Notes: a model not told the origin generated them from the sequence alone. A stretch of 64,000 nucleotides of DNA from Gordonibacter faecis (GCF_030077735.1 NZ_JASJEU010000025.1:1-64000); one strand, 5' to 3'. Shown: positions 1-9,096, counted from the stretch's first letter. Made by a program: numbers and translations.

Positions 1-178
1 GGAGTCGAAGGATCCCGCGCGGCGATAGCTGGGAGATTTCCTACTGACGCCGCACGGGATCCTTCGACTCCGCGCCTACGGCGCTCCGCTCAGGATGACA
101 AGGGATCGCGCTTGCGGCGCTCCGTGCGGATGGCATGGAGTTGCGTTTGCGGAACTCTGCTTGGAATGACAAGCTATG
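1..178. repeat. Intergenic palindromic repeat cluster
   Basis: Positions 1-17 and 55-71 are exact inverted copies (GGAGTCGAAGGATCCCG and its complement). They are followed by two diverging copies of a GCGC(C/T)(T)(A/T)(G/C)CGGCGCTCCG-like unit and two GGA(A/T)GACAAG-like ends near 100 and 170. No reading frame of interest runs through it. Repeats of this look are common between genes in coriobacteria, but I cannot count copies outside this window. It probably acts only at DNA or RNA structure level. Confidence 0.6.
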
Positions 179-228
179 ACCAGCCTTTACTTGACAGAGA
201 AAGGTCAACTTTTTACCACAAGCTAAAA

Positions 229-414
229 CTACTCTAGTTCCTCGTCGGGTAAGACATCTAGATCTTCCTCAGTGATACCAAATTCTGCTAAGACTTCATC
301 CATTGACCAGCGAAGCTTGGTGCTTTCCCCTTCACTCTCCGTACGGTGCATTACTTTACTGGGAATAGATTCTTCGTCTTCATCAGGTGATGCAACAATG
401 TTTTCGTCAATCAT
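229..414 (-). CDS. Small acidic hypothetical protein (61 aa)
   Basis: I do not recognise the family. The protein is short and strongly acidic, ending LPDEELE, with a middle portion (RWSMDEVLAEFGITEEDLDVL) that looks like a helix-turn-helix-like or degradation-tag-like helical pair. I chose the ATG at 414 because a good ribosome binding site (AAAAGGGGA) ends about 9 bases before it. Two further in-frame starts (ATG 423, TTG 441) lie upstream but sit inside or before that site. It has no obvious partner: tsf lies beyond a repeat element. It may be a lone antitoxin-like or regulatory peptide, but nothing in the sequence proves this. Confidence 0.5.
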   Translation of the reverse strand: MIDENIVASPDEDEESIPSKVMHRTESEGESTKLRWSMDEVLAEFGITEEDLDVLPDEELE

Positions 415-520
415 CGTAATCATTCCCCTTTTGATCGACAACCTTTCATACGTCCAAATTCGCGAAAGATATCAATTCGCGCGAAGCGCGAAAGCTACCG
501 TACAGGTTGGCGTAGTAAGA

Positions 521-711
521 CAGCGAGGAGCCCCTTCGTGCCGATAATCGGGCCGTTTCGCGGCTGAGCGTACTTTGTACGCGAAGGTAAGCGAAAAAGG
601 GCCGAGGATCGGTGCGAAGGGGCTCCGCAGCGTCGAGTCATTCCGTTGGCCGGCAGGCCAACGGAATACATCAGCGTCAAGCAGTTGCGCTGGCCGGTAG
701 GCCAGCGCAAC
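521..711 (+). repeat. Composite palindromic element, intergenic copy (type I)
   Basis: Arms at 527-544 (GAGCCCCTTCGTGCCGAT) and 608-625 pair over 18 positions, including a tandem G.U wobble that would mismatch in DNA but pair in RNA read on the plus strand. An inner palindrome GCGTACTTTGTACGC (568-582) lies at the tip. The right arm is followed by CGCAGCGTC and a 12-bp hairpin (640-651 with 656-667, loop GGCA). A second CAGCGTC-plus-hairpin unit follows (684-695 with 700-711, loop GGTA). Flanks, wobble and side hairpin recur in the copies inside hisZG and recQ, with different arm sequences. It lies just downstream of tsf and could also act as its 3' end. Confidence 0.75.
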
Positions 712-714
712 CAA

Positions 715-1575
715 TTATTCTCCCAGGACGAAGCGCTTGAAGTCGACGATCTTGATTTCGCCGCCCAGGGTCTTGGCAACCTCAGCGGTGTACTCGCTCA
801 CGGTCTGGTCCGGGTTCTTCACGAACGGCTGCTCGGTGAGGGTGTTTTCCTTGAAGAACTTCTCCAGACGGCCGGTGGCCATCTTCTCCTGGATGGCCTC
901 GGGCTTGCCGGACTCGGCGGCCTGCGCCATGTAGATGGACTTCTCATGCTCAATGACGGCCGGGTCAACGGCGTCGCGGTTCGCGGCAACCGGAGCGGCG
1001 GCAGCCACCTGCATGGCCACGTCGCGGCCATATGCCTTGAAGCCGTCGGACGTGGGGTCGATGCCCTCCACGTCGAACTGCACGAGCACGCCAATCTTGC
1101 CGCCGCCGTGGATGTAGGACGACACCGCGCCACCCTCAACAACGGCGAAGCGGGACAGCTGAATGTTCTCGCCAAGCGTGTGGATGGCATCGGTCACAAC
1201 AGCCTCCACCGTCTCGCCCTCAGCGTCGGCGGCCTTCAGGGCCTCCAGGTCAGCCGGCTTGGCGGCCAAAGCAGCCTTGGCAATCTTCTCAGCGTAAGCC
1301 TTGAACTTGTCGTTCATGCCCACGAAGTCGGTCTCGCAGTTGAGCTCAACCACGGCGCCGGACTTCGCATCGTCGGACACGATAGCCATTACCGTGCCCT
1401 CGTTCGTGGCGCGGCCGGCCTTTTTGGCCACCGCGGCAAGACCGCGGGTGCGCAGGACGTCGACGGCCATGTCCAGGTTACCGTCGGCCTCGACGAGCGC
1501 CTTCTTGCACTCCATCATGCCAGCGCCGGTCATCTCGCGAAGTTCCTTAACCATGGAAGCGGTGATGTCAGCCAC
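715..1575 (-). CDS. tsf: Translation elongation factor Ts
   Basis: Nucleotide exchange factor that recharges EF-Tu with GTP in the cytoplasm. The N-terminal UBA-like domain (ITASMVKELREMTGAGMMEC, residues about 4-23) is diagnostic, followed by the EF-Ts signature region with NCETDFVG and two core subdomains. At 286 aa it has the usual length. I chose the GTG at 1575: AGAAAGGATC lies just upstream and the protein then begins VADITASMVKEL, matching the family; the upstream open frame has no family similarity. It follows rpsB by about 150 bases, the normal bacterial pair. A palindromic repeat element lies directly after its stop. Confidence 0.98.
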   Translation of the reverse strand: MADITASMVKELREMTGAGMMECKKALVEADGNLDMAVDVLRTRGLAAVAKKAGRATNEGTVMAIVSDDAKSGAVVELNCETDFVGMNDKFKAYAEKIAKAALAAKPADLEALKAADAEGETVEAVVTDAIHTLGENIQLSRFAVVEGGAVSSYIHGGGKIGVLVQFDVEGIDPTSDGFKAYGRDVAMQVAAAAPVAANRDAVDPAVIEHEKSIYMAQAAESGKPEAIQEKMATGRLEKFFKENTLTEQPFVKNPDQTVSEYTAEVAKTLGGEIKIVDFKRFVLGE

Positions 1576-1721
1576 GTTGATCCTTTCTCTCGGCGGCACC
1601 GCAACGCGGCACCGGGTAAAAGCGCCCTCAAGCCTGATCGGAGGATGAGGGCGCGTCTCTTCTCTCGTACATCCCGCCCGCTCACCCACTCGGGCGAAGG
1701 CGGAATTGTTCGCTTTGTCGC

Positions 1722-2528
1722 TTATTCAGCGGCAGGAGCAGCGGCGGCCTCGGGGGCAGCAGCCTCAGCCGGAGCGGCCTCGGGGGCAGCCTCAGCGGCA
1801 GGAGAGGCAGCCTCAGTTTCGCCAGCAAGTTCAGCGGCGGACACCGGCACGCCCACGCCAGCGGTCACGGCGTCGGCCACGAAGTCGGCCAGCAGGCGCA
1901 CGGAGCGGATGGCGTCGTCGTTCGCCGGAATGCCGTAATCCACGTCGTCCGGGTCGCAGTTCGTGTCGAGCGTGCCCACCACGGGGATGTTCAGGCGGCG
2001 CGCCTCATGGATGGCGATAGCCTCGCGGTTCGTGTCGATGACGAAGATGGCATCGGGTACGCGCTTCATGTTGCGGATGCCGTTGAGGTTCGTCTGGAGT
2101 TTGCCCAGCTCCTTGCGCAGCAGGATCTGCTCCTTCTTCGGGAGCACCGCCATGCGGCCGTCGGCCTCCATAGCCTCAAGTTCCTCCATGCGGGTCACGC
2201 GGGAGCGAATGGTGACGAAGTTCGTCAGCATACCGCCGAGCCAGCGGGCGTTCACGTAGGGCATGCCACACTTGTTAGCGGCATCGGCCACGGCTTCCTG
2301 GGCCTGCTTCTTCGTGCCCACAAACAGCACGGTGCCGCCCTTGCGCGCGGTCTCAGACACAAACGTGTAGGCCGCGTCCAGGCCATAAAGCGTCTGCTTG
2401 AGGTCGATGATGTAGATGTCCCCACGGCTGCCGAAGATATACGGCTTCATCTTGGGGTTCCAACGGCGCGTCTGATGGCCGAAGTGGCTGCCTGCATCAA
2501 GCAGCGTCTGAATGCTGACTTTCGTCAT
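1722..2528 (-). CDS. rpsB: 30S ribosomal protein S2
   Basis: Component of the small ribosomal subunit body. The start MTKVSIQTLLDAGSHFGHQ, the segment GSRGDIYIIDLKQT, WLGGMLTNF and the IPVVGTLDTNCDPD block are all S2 hallmarks. I chose the ATG at 2528, preceded by GGAGAGAG; an in-frame GTG/ATG further up adds only MERV. The last roughly 40 residues form an Ala/Glu/Pro-rich tail (repeats of EAAPAEAAAPEAA), a common feature of S2 in high-GC actinobacteria. It heads the rpsB-tsf operon with a recognisable promoter at 2642-2670. Confidence 0.98.
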   Translation of the reverse strand: MTKVSIQTLLDAGSHFGHQTRRWNPKMKPYIFGSRGDIYIIDLKQTLYGLDAAYTFVSETARKGGTVLFVGTKKQAQEAVADAANKCGMPYVNARWLGGMLTNFVTIRSRVTRMEELEAMEADGRMAVLPKKEQILLRKELGKLQTNLNGIRNMKRVPDAIFVIDTNREAIAIHEARRLNIPVVGTLDTNCDPDDVDYGIPANDDAIRSVRLLADFVADAVTAGVGVPVSAAELAGETEAASPAAEAAPEAAPAEAAAPEAAAAPAAE

Positions 2529-2641
2529 AACTCTCTCCATTCGTTAGTCCTCTGCTCGCGGTCATCCCCGTGTCCGCAGCCTTTTTCGGTTGGCCACTGG
2601 CGGAGCGGGTCGCGCAAGCATGCGTAATTAGAAACTGTAGA

Positions 2642-2670
2642 AGTATAACCGACCAAACCGATGAGCGCAA
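2642..2670 (-). promoter_or_regulatory. Promoter of rpsB-tsf
   Basis: Read on the minus strand, TTGCGC (2665-2670) and TATACT (2642-2647) are separated by exactly 17 bases. The expected start is near 2635, giving a leader of about 105 nucleotides before rpsB. Confidence 0.7.
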
Positions 2671-2706
2671 GGGTGCGTTTTGATCGTCCGAGGCAGATAC
2701 TTAATC

Positions 2707-3546
2707 TCAGCGCCTTGATGACCGAGAAGCAGCAACTACCGCCAGGGCAATAAGCGCAACCAGTACAAGCGGCGCGCTATTCAGCGGATCGCCGGTCTTG
2801 GCGAAGGGATGGGCCGGGGAGCCTGGTGCGGGGCCCTTGTTGGTGTCAGTGCCCTCATTGTTGTCGCCAGGACGCTCATCGTTGTCACCAGGTCCCTCAT
2901 TCTTGTCACCGCCACCTTCGCCGCTGTCTCCCCCACCGCTTCCGCCGCCGCCCTCACCCAGCTCCTCGGCCATGAACTCCCAGCCGATGGTGCCACTGGC
3001 ATCTTGAAACTCGTTGCCCATGGTGAGGGGAACCTCCAGCACAAGGGTAAGCGTCACGTGCGCACCGGGCGCAAAGGTGCCCAGACACACCCAATCGGCA
3101 AGGCTTGCCGTTTGGCTTGGCGGCGCGTCGAAAAGCTTCGAACCTTTCCCGGCATCAACCAGTGTCACAGACAGGTTCAGTAAGGACAGAAAATCGGCTG
3201 AGCCCGCCAAGACACCGGTTGATCGCAGGTAGAGTTTCGCAGGAGCAGCGCTCACACTATTATTCGTGATGGTGACTTGCTGTGTGGGGGTATCTCCCGG
3301 CATAACGTTTTTGAAGTTGGAGAAGAGGTCATCGACGGGTCGGCCATCTGCGTCTCGCACCGCAAGCACATGCGCGTCGCCCTGATAGGTGACATCAGCA
3401 TGCGCAGTGCCAGCAGGCAATGCGACACACGCAAACGCAAACACCACTGCTATAAGCAAGCCCACTCGCATAGTATGCATTGCGCTCATGAATTCTTGTT
3501 GAACAGAAAACGCGCGCGAAACGCATTGCTCCTTGTCAAGCACCAT
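2707..3546 (-). CDS. Secreted, cell-wall anchored TasA-like partner protein
   Basis: Likely surface protein of the SipW-type cluster. A long N-region (about 25 residues) precedes a hydrophobic signal (VGLLIAVVFAFACVALPAG) with a likely AHA/DV cleavage. The middle domain resembles the beta-sandwich of its neighbours (NVMPGDTPTQQVTITNNS). A Gly/Asp/Glu-rich spacer (GGGGSGGGDSGEGGGDK and following) leads to a sorting-signal-like end: FAKTGD, a hydrophobic stretch (APLVLVALIALAVVAA) and a basic tail SRSSRR. The ATG at 3546 has a good ribosome site (GGGGGTGAG) lying in the end of the upstream BspA-type gene, so the two overlap by 11 bases and are probably coupled. No sortase is in the window. Last gene of the operon. 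Confidence 0.8.
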   Translation of the reverse strand: MVLDKEQCVSRAFSVQQEFMSAMHTMRVGLLIAVVFAFACVALPAGTAHADVTYQGDAHVLAVRDADGRPVDDLFSNFKNVMPGDTPTQQVTITNNSVSAAPAKLYLRSTGVLAGSADFLSLLNLSVTLVDAGKGSKLFDAPPSQTASLADWVCLGTFAPGAHVTLTLVLEVPLTMGNEFQDASGTIGWEFMAEELGEGGGGSGGGDSGEGGGDKNEGPGDNDERPGDNNEGTDTNKGPAPGSPAHPFAKTGDPLNSAPLVLVALIALAVVAASRSSRR

Positions 3547-6500
3547 GAGCGCTCACCCCCTGAAAGAACGCGATCGGCACCAAGGCACTCTTCTGAACAA
3601 AAGGCTTGCCCGTATCCTGCAGATCAATAGGTTCACTGGCGTCCGTGGCAAGAGCGTTCTCCTCTTCGCCCTCATCAGCAACACCCTCCTCCGCCACCTC
3701 TGCTTCGGCCACAAACTCCTTAGCGATGCCGGTCAAGTAACCTGGCGCGCTCGGAGGGTTGTCGATGCGGGCGTAGGTCGCGTCCGTCACACCAGCGGTG
3801 GCAAAGGCTGTTTTTTTGCCACCCACAAGAGCCTGGCAGTTCCCGAACATAGAAGCCGAGGTAGTGGAGGTAACCCCCTTCGTGCTCCATTCTGCACCAG
3901 CGTATATGGTGACAAGCTTGGAGCAGTCAAGAAACATGCTGCTCATGCTAGTAACGTTTGAAGTATTGAAGCTTGAAAGATCAAGGGTGGTAAGGGCGGG
4001 GCATCTATAGAACATGAAACTCATGTCGACAACGTTTGAAGTGTTGAAGCCGGATAGGTTAAGGGTTTTAAGAACAGGGCAGATAAAGAACATGTAATCC
4101 ATTCTCTTCACGCTTGACGTATTGAAATGGGAAAGGTCGAGGGTGGTAAGTTTTTTGCAGCCAGAAAACATGAACCTCATGTCACTGACTTTTGAAGTGT
4201 TGAAGTTGGACACGTTAAGGGTAGTGAGGGCTTCGCAGGCATTAAACATGTAATACATGGTAGTGACGTTTGAAGTGTCGAATTTGGACACGTCGAGGCC
4301 GGTAAGGGCAGAGCATTTACTGAACATGGCTTGCATAGTAGTGACGTTTGAAGTGTTGAAGCTAGAAACGTTAAGGGTGGTAAGCGCACTGCAGCCACCA
4401 AACATGGAACTCATGTTTAAGACGCTTGAAGTGTTGAAGCTGGAAAGATTAAGGGTGGTAAGAGATCCGCAACTATTAAACATAGCCTCCATACTAGTGA
4501 CGCTTGGGGTATTGAAGCCAGAAAGGTTGAGAGCGGTAAGCGCGTTGCAATTGTAGAACATATAACTCATGTTGGTGACGCTTGAGTTGGCAAACTGGGA
4601 GAGGTCAAGTGTCCGAAGTTGTTTGCAATTGGCAAACATGTGATCCATTGAAGCGACTTTTGGGGTTTTGAAGTTGGAAATTTTAAGTTCTGTAAGGGCA
4701 CCACAACTCTCGAACATAGACCTCATGTCAATGACGTTCGAGGTATCAAAATTTGAGAGGTTGAGAGCGGTAAGCGCGGAGCAGATATGGAACATTTTGA
4801 ACATAGTAGTGACGTTCGAAGTATCAAAATTGGAGAGGTTGAGGGTGGTAAGGGCGTTGCAGTTATTGAACATGGCTTGCATGTTGGTGACACTTGAGGT
4901 GTTGAAGCTGGAAAGGTTCAGGGTAGTAAGAACGTTGCAACTCGAAAACATGGAGTTCATGTTGGTGACATTTGAGGTGTTGAAGCTGGAAAGATCAAGA
5001 GTGCTCAGCGTGAAGCAGCTCGTAAACAGAGCTTCCATAGTGGTCACGTTTGAAGTATCGAAATTCGAGAAGTCGAACCTCGTGACAGAATTCAGATTGT
5101 AAAATGCTTTAGCACAATTCGGGTTTGCATATATCTTGTCAGTTGAGAGAATGTAAACCTTATAGTTAGCGCCCTCTAGCTTGCGATACAAAAGCACAGA
5201 GCCGTCGTGCGCCTCACTTACATCCACAGAATTGAGACCCTTGACGGTATCTCCGTATTTTGCACTTGTTCCAAAGGTAACCGAGGTAACAGAAGTGTCA
5301 GTTGATTCAGACGAAGAAGCCCCGCCCTTTATTGCAACGTTGAGCGCCTCGCCCGTCACCAAAAGTCCGCCAGTGAGGTAGCCGGGCTGGCCACCTTTGC
5401 CGTCGATGCGAGCATACGTTTTATCAGTGGGTTTATCGCTCGACCACGTTGTTCCTGCGACACCTTTAAGAACTCTGCAGGTTCCAAACATTGAGGACGA
5501 GGAAGAGACGCCATCCGTATTCCATCCTGCCCCCGCATATATGGTGGCCAGATTGGAGCAGCTATTGAACAGGTAGCTCATGTTGGTGACGTTTGACGTG
5601 TTGAAGTTGGAAAGGTTAAGGGCGGTAAACTTGCAGCCTTGGAACATATAACTCATGTTGGTGACACTTGAGGTATCAAAATGCGTTACATCAAGGGTCG
5701 ACAAGGAGACGCAAAAATTGAACATCATACTCATGTTTTTGACGCTTGAGGTGTCGAAGCCGGAAAGGTCCAGGTTAGCAAGCGGCGAGCAGCTATCGAA
5801 CATGCCGTGCATGTCGGTGACGTTCGAGGTGTCAAAGCCCGAGAGGTTAACGGTAGCAAGCTTGAAGCAGTGGGCGAACATGTTAGACATGTCAACCACC
5901 TGAGAGGTATCAAGACCTGGTACGGCGGTTTTTGTCAGAGTGAGACTCTTCAAAGCAGAGCATTGATAAAACATCTTTTTGAGCGTAGTAGTCCGTGACG
6001 TCGTAAAGTTGGATAACGTGACACTGGTAAGATTCTCAAGATAAGCAAACAGCGAAGTGGAATCTGCATTGGTAAAAATAGTACCAGTGGAAAGAATGTA
6101 GGCGGTAAAAGTGTCGTCGCCATTGTTCTTATGATACAGATTTACCGAGTGGTTTTGGTCTGCGCTCACGTCAACGATGTCATCGGTTGGAACGTCTTTG
6201 ACATCCTCTTTACGGTTCTTGTAGGTGTCAAAAATGACCGTTGTCACCTTATAGTGGTCACCCGTGCTTTCCGCCTTGGCGCGTTCAGCTCTCAGGATGC
6301 TCGGCCCAATACCAAAAGTCTTGCTACTATCGGCTGCGATACCCTTTATGGCGCTGTTCAGTTTTTCGCCCTGAATAAGGGTGGCCTCTGTCCCCCACAC
6401 CGCGTAGAGTGTCTTTTTCGGATTGGCGAGGGCAAGTGTTACCGAGTCGCCCGGCCTGTATGCAGCTTGGGTTGCCTGCGCCGTTTCTGCCCAGCCCAAG

Positions 6501-6892
6501 AAAACACTGTTCTCTTTTTGCGGAAGGGTACGCGGATCTGCGTAAGTGTCCGGAATAGTAAAGGTGGTGGTTTCGCTTTTGACAATCCTCTTTTGCGCTG
6601 GGGGCACACTTGATGCGTCGCCGCCGTTTGCGTCAAAGCTCATCTGATAGATGCCGGCGCCGAATACAAATGCGTTAGTAAGAGGATCGGTAGCAGTTTT
6701 CAAAAACGACAACGTGCCTGCCGCCACAAGAGAGATAAGCAGCAGAGTGGTTGCCGCAAGAATACGAACGCGCCTGGCGAAGCGGCGCTTACGAGTGGGT
6801 GCAGCGACCGATGAGGACACCCCTACTGCGGCTGTCCGGCTCGCATCTTTTGTCTTCTCGAAAGAAGATGGATAGGTTTCCGAATCGCTCAT
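3536..6892 (-). CDS. BspA-type surface protein with DUF285 repeats
   Basis: Large (1118 aa) exported protein, probably adhesive. The N-terminus holds a basic stretch (RKRRFARRVR), a membrane segment and a SipW-like LSFLKT motif in place of AYFTT. Then comes an InlB-type beta-grasp repeat (MSFDANGG to LYAVWG, about 108-166). Two blocks of leucine-rich DUF285 repeats of about 23 residues follow (roughly 285-475 and 600-1010), built on FDTSNVTNMSYMF and LTTLNLSSFNTS, each block closed by a GYLTG module. The tail is acidic and ends LQDTGKPF plus a short hydrophobic run without a basic tail, so the wall anchor looks incomplete. Start ATG 6892 has GGAAGAG upstream. GC content is clearly lower than in the housekeeping regions, suggesting an acquired or fast-evolving gene. 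Confidence 0.9.
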   Translation of the reverse strand: MSDSETYPSSFEKTKDASRTAAVGVSSSVAAPTRKRRFARRVRILAATTLLLISLVAAGTLSFLKTATDPLTNAFVFGAGIYQMSFDANGGDASSVPPAQKRIVKSETTTFTIPDTYADPRTLPQKENSVFLGWAETAQATQAAYRPGDSVTLALANPKKTLYAVWGTEATLIQGEKLNSAIKGIAADSSKTFGIGPSILRAERAKAESTGDHYKVTTVIFDTYKNRKEDVKDVPTDDIVDVSADQNHSVNLYHKNNGDDTFTAYILSTGTIFTNADSTSLFAYLENLTSVTLSNFTTSRTTTLKKMFYQCSALKSLTLTKTAVPGLDTSQVVDMSNMFAHCFKLATVNLSGFDTSNVTDMHGMFDSCSPLANLDLSGFDTSSVKNMSMMFNFCVSLSTLDVTHFDTSSVTNMSYMFQGCKFTALNLSNFNTSNVTNMSYLFNSCSNLATIYAGAGWNTDGVSSSSSMFGTCRVLKGVAGTTWSSDKPTDKTYARIDGKGGQPGYLTGGLLVTGEALNVAIKGGASSSESTDTSVTSVTFGTSAKYGDTVKGLNSVDVSEAHDGSVLLYRKLEGANYKVYILSTDKIYANPNCAKAFYNLNSVTRFDFSNFDTSNVTTMEALFTSCFTLSTLDLSSFNTSNVTNMNSMFSSCNVLTTLNLSSFNTSSVTNMQAMFNNCNALTTLNLSNFDTSNVTTMFKMFHICSALTALNLSNFDTSNVIDMRSMFESCGALTELKISNFKTPKVASMDHMFANCKQLRTLDLSQFANSSVTNMSYMFYNCNALTALNLSGFNTPSVTSMEAMFNSCGSLTTLNLSSFNTSSVLNMSSMFGGCSALTTLNVSSFNTSNVTTMQAMFSKCSALTGLDVSKFDTSNVTTMYYMFNACEALTTLNVSNFNTSKVSDMRFMFSGCKKLTTLDLSHFNTSSVKRMDYMFFICPVLKTLNLSGFNTSNVVDMSFMFYRCPALTTLDLSSFNTSNVTSMSSMFLDCSKLVTIYAGAEWSTKGVTSTTSASMFGNCQALVGGKKTAFATAGVTDATYARIDNPPSAPGYLTGIAKEFVAEAEVAEEGVADEGEEENALATDASEPIDLQDTGKPFVQKSALVPIAFFQGVSAHGA

Positions 6893-6908
6893 CGGTGCGT
6901 CTCTTCCT

Positions 6909-7514
6909 TTATGCCTTTTCGCTCGGCCAACCGGCAGCCGTCAGCGGACTGTCGGTGTTGTGCGCGCTCTGCACGCCGTAGGCGTGTGTGGCGAGGGTGA
7001 ACGTTTCCGCCAGATAGCGGTTGTCCACTTTGCCGCCATCAACGGACACTTTCGTGAACAGCGGTATCGTTTGTGTGCCGGGTTGCACTGCCTGCTTGTA
7101 GTAGTAATAACCGTCCTTGTACGTCCAATCGGCGGTGTTGATGTTCATAGAAAGACAGTCGGCAGCGGGAAGGCTGACGTTTGAAACGCTTACCTCCAGG
7201 CGTACGCGCACATAAAACGGCATGTCACCCGAGTTTTTGACGCTCACCGTTTTTTCCACTGTGTCGCCCGGCATGATTTGGATGGTTTGGCCTGCGTTGC
7301 CAGAATAGTTGAGGGTGAGGCGCACGTTCGCGGCCGTAATAACGTTTTCAGTTTTGATGGTGGTGGTGAAGTACGCCAGCGTCATGGCTGCCAAAAGTGC
7401 CATGAGTAGGGCGACGACACTTACCAGCAGTATGCGACGCTTTGTTGTTGTGTCGTGCGTACGGTCCGTACGCTTAGGTACGACAGAGGGGTTCGCCGAG
7501 TCAACGTACTGCAT
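6909..7514 (-). CDS. TasA-like protein with SipW-type signal peptide
   Basis: Exported, probably fibre-forming or surface protein. After a charged N-region (KRTDRTHDTTTKRR) a membrane segment ends in LAYFTTT, the motif cut by SipW-type signal peptidases. The mature part begins with VITAANVRLTLNYSG and carries the MPGDTVEKTVSVKNSGDMPFYVRVRL pattern typical of TasA/camelysin-like beta-sandwiches (given here only as a description of a 26-residue region starting near residue 80). I chose ATG 7514 because AAGGAAGGTGGTG lies just before it; a GTG three codons earlier falls inside that site. Spacing to both neighbours is under 21 bases, so it is co-transcribed. Confidence 0.85.
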   Translation of the reverse strand: MQYVDSANPSVVPKRTDRTHDTTTKRRILLVSVVALLMALLAAMTLAYFTTTIKTENVITAANVRLTLNYSGNAGQTIQIMPGDTVEKTVSVKNSGDMPFYVRVRLEVSVSNVSLPAADCLSMNINTADWTYKDGYYYYKQAVQPGTQTIPLFTKVSVDGGKVDNRYLAETFTLATHAYGVQSAHNTDSPLTAAGWPSEKA

Positions 7515-7534
7515 GTTCACCACCTTCCTTCTCG

Positions 7535-8290
7535 TTATTCCCAGCAGTTAGCAAACGCTTCACGAGCACTTGTTCCGGTGTTTGCGTACTGGATAGCATC
7601 AGCGGAAAACACCAAGTTGAAGCCGCTGAACGACTCCACGTCTTCTGCGTCAAAAGAATCAGGTACGCACACTGCCTCCATCAACTGCGCTTTTGTATCC
7701 AACGTTAACGCTGGCATGAAGTAATACGTCACTCTGAGTGTGCCGTCTTGGGCACGGGCTTCACTCACCTCGCCTCGCTGCCACGTGTTTTTATCCATCC
7801 CCGCAAACACGTAGGTTTCCAGCACTGAGGCCACCTCTGCCGCACTGGCATTGCTGCTCATGAGGCCGTGCTTGGCAAGTGCTTCCTTCCAAGCAGAGGC
7901 TTTGGTGAGTGTGGCGTTCATGCGCAACCATGCTGCGTGCTTGCCGGTGTTGGTAACGCTCGGGTCAATGGTCATACGCAAGCCGGGAACCATGTTGGTG
8001 TAATGGACACCCTGCTGCGATGCGTTGCCACTGCCGTCGCTTTGATTGAGGCTGATGGAGAACAAGTCTCCCGGGCTTTCGGGGTTATCCGCGTCGGCCG
8101 AAGCCACCATGAAGTGCTGGCTGGAGGCATCGGACGTCGTGAAGTAAGCCAGGGAACCCGTGCCGACAAGCGCACTTATGCACACGATGAGGGCAGCAAG
8201 TGCGATACTGCTTCGCCGCGGCGTGGAGCGTGGCGCGCTGGTATCGTCGCTGCACGCCAACTGCACTACTTTGTTGTTTCGTCCAAACAT
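7535..8290 (-). CDS. TasA-like protein with SipW-type signal peptide
   Basis: Second TasA-like secreted protein of the operon (251 aa). N-terminal cytoplasmic stretch with RSTPRRSS, then a membrane segment (IALAALIVCISALVGTGS) ending LAYFTTSD, the SipW cleavage motif. The mature portion shows HYTNMVPGLRMTIDPSVTNTG, the step in which these proteins carry a conserved Pro-Gly turn before a strand. A C-terminal Cys (NCWE) and an internal one (AVCVPDS) could pair outside the cell. The function is inferred only from family and neighbours: surface fibres or biofilm matrix. Confidence 0.82.
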   Translation of the reverse strand: MFGRNNKVVQLACSDDTSAPRSTPRRSSIALAALIVCISALVGTGSLAYFTTSDASSQHFMVASADADNPESPGDLFSISLNQSDGSGNASQQGVHYTNMVPGLRMTIDPSVTNTGKHAAWLRMNATLTKASAWKEALAKHGLMSSNASAAEVASVLETYVFAGMDKNTWQRGEVSEARAQDGTLRVTYYFMPALTLDTKAQLMEAVCVPDSFDAEDVESFSGFNLVFSADAIQYANTGTSAREAFANCWE

Positions 8291-8328
8291 GCGTGGGTTC
8301 CCTGAGTGTTTCTACCGGTGAACTCGGC

Positions 8329-9096
8329 TTACGCAGTCGGGGCAGGAGTAACCGGTGTTGAGAAGCAGGCCTTGTAGGCAGCCGCTTTATCAGCAAAGCC
8401 CCCCGCCTGACAGAGATAACTGTGGAAGACGAGGTCGTCATGATTGCCCTCAACTGGCGTATACGTTGCGGCAACTTCGATGGTGTTTTCAGTGACCGTG
8501 ATAGCGCCAGATTTAGGGTCGGTGACACTGATCTTTTTCAAGATAGGATAGTCTTGCGCCTTGTCCTTCGTGTCTGCAGGCGTAATCGTTTCCTTGTACG
8601 CGTACACAACACCGCCGTTTGGTCCCGTTACCTCCTTAAGCTGTTCCCATTTCGTATCATCAAGCGTATATTTCAGCGTATCGCCCCAAACAGACGCATC
8701 TGCCTCAGTGCCGTCCTGCTTAAAGCTTCCTGCGTTCACTTCAACGAACAAATACGCAGGCTGCGTCACCTTTTGCAAGGTAATGGTGGGGTCTTTCGGG
8801 ATGTTGTAACCCGGGAATACTTCGTAGGTCTGTGTAACATCAGTTTTACCGGCTTCTACCTTTGCATCATTTCCTCCAACGGTATACGTTCCGTCGCCGT
8901 TTGAAGTCACTTCATGTTCCCAAAGTGTATGGGTACCATCCGTTGCAATGATACCTGTCGCCGAGGCAGTAAAGGTGTTGGTTACTGCCATGGTGCTTTG
9001 TTGCAAGTACGCCAGCACGCCTGCTACTGCAATGGAACATATCAGCAGGATGGCGATGATGCCTACTAGGGTCTTTTTTCTTGTTGTGGTCTGCAT
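8329..9096 (-). CDS. TasA/camelysin-like protein with SipW-type signal peptide
   Basis: First substrate-like gene after the signal peptidase. MQTTTRKK is followed by a membrane segment (TLVGIIAILLICSIAVAG) and VLAYLQQST, a SipW-type cleavage region; the mature part starts near MAVTNTFTASATG. EVFPGYNIPKDPTITLQK is the pre-strand motif of the family and a later FVEVNAG/YTLDDTKWEQL segment fits camelysin-like proteins. A strong ribosome site (AAAAGGGGGATG) precedes ATG 9096, which lies 31 bases inside the 3' end of the signal peptidase gene, so translation is probably coupled. Likely a structural surface or matrix protein. Confidence 0.85.
   Translation of the reverse strand: MQTTTRKKTLVGIIAILLICSIAVAGVLAYLQQSTMAVTNTFTASATGIIATDGTHTLWEHEVTSNGDGTYTVGGNDAKVEAGKTDVTQTYEVFPGYNIPKDPTITLQKVTQPAYLFVEVNAGSFKQDGTEADASVWGDTLKYTLDDTKWEQLKEVTGPNGGVVYAYKETITPADTKDKAQDYPILKKISVTDPKSGAITVTENTIEVAATYTPVEGNHDDLVFHSYLCQAGGFADKAAAYKACFSTPVTPAPTA

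Noticed and set aside
646..1938. 430-aa plus-strand open frame across tsf and rpsB
   Set aside because: Antisense shadow of two certain genes in high-GC DNA; no start site and no family similarity.
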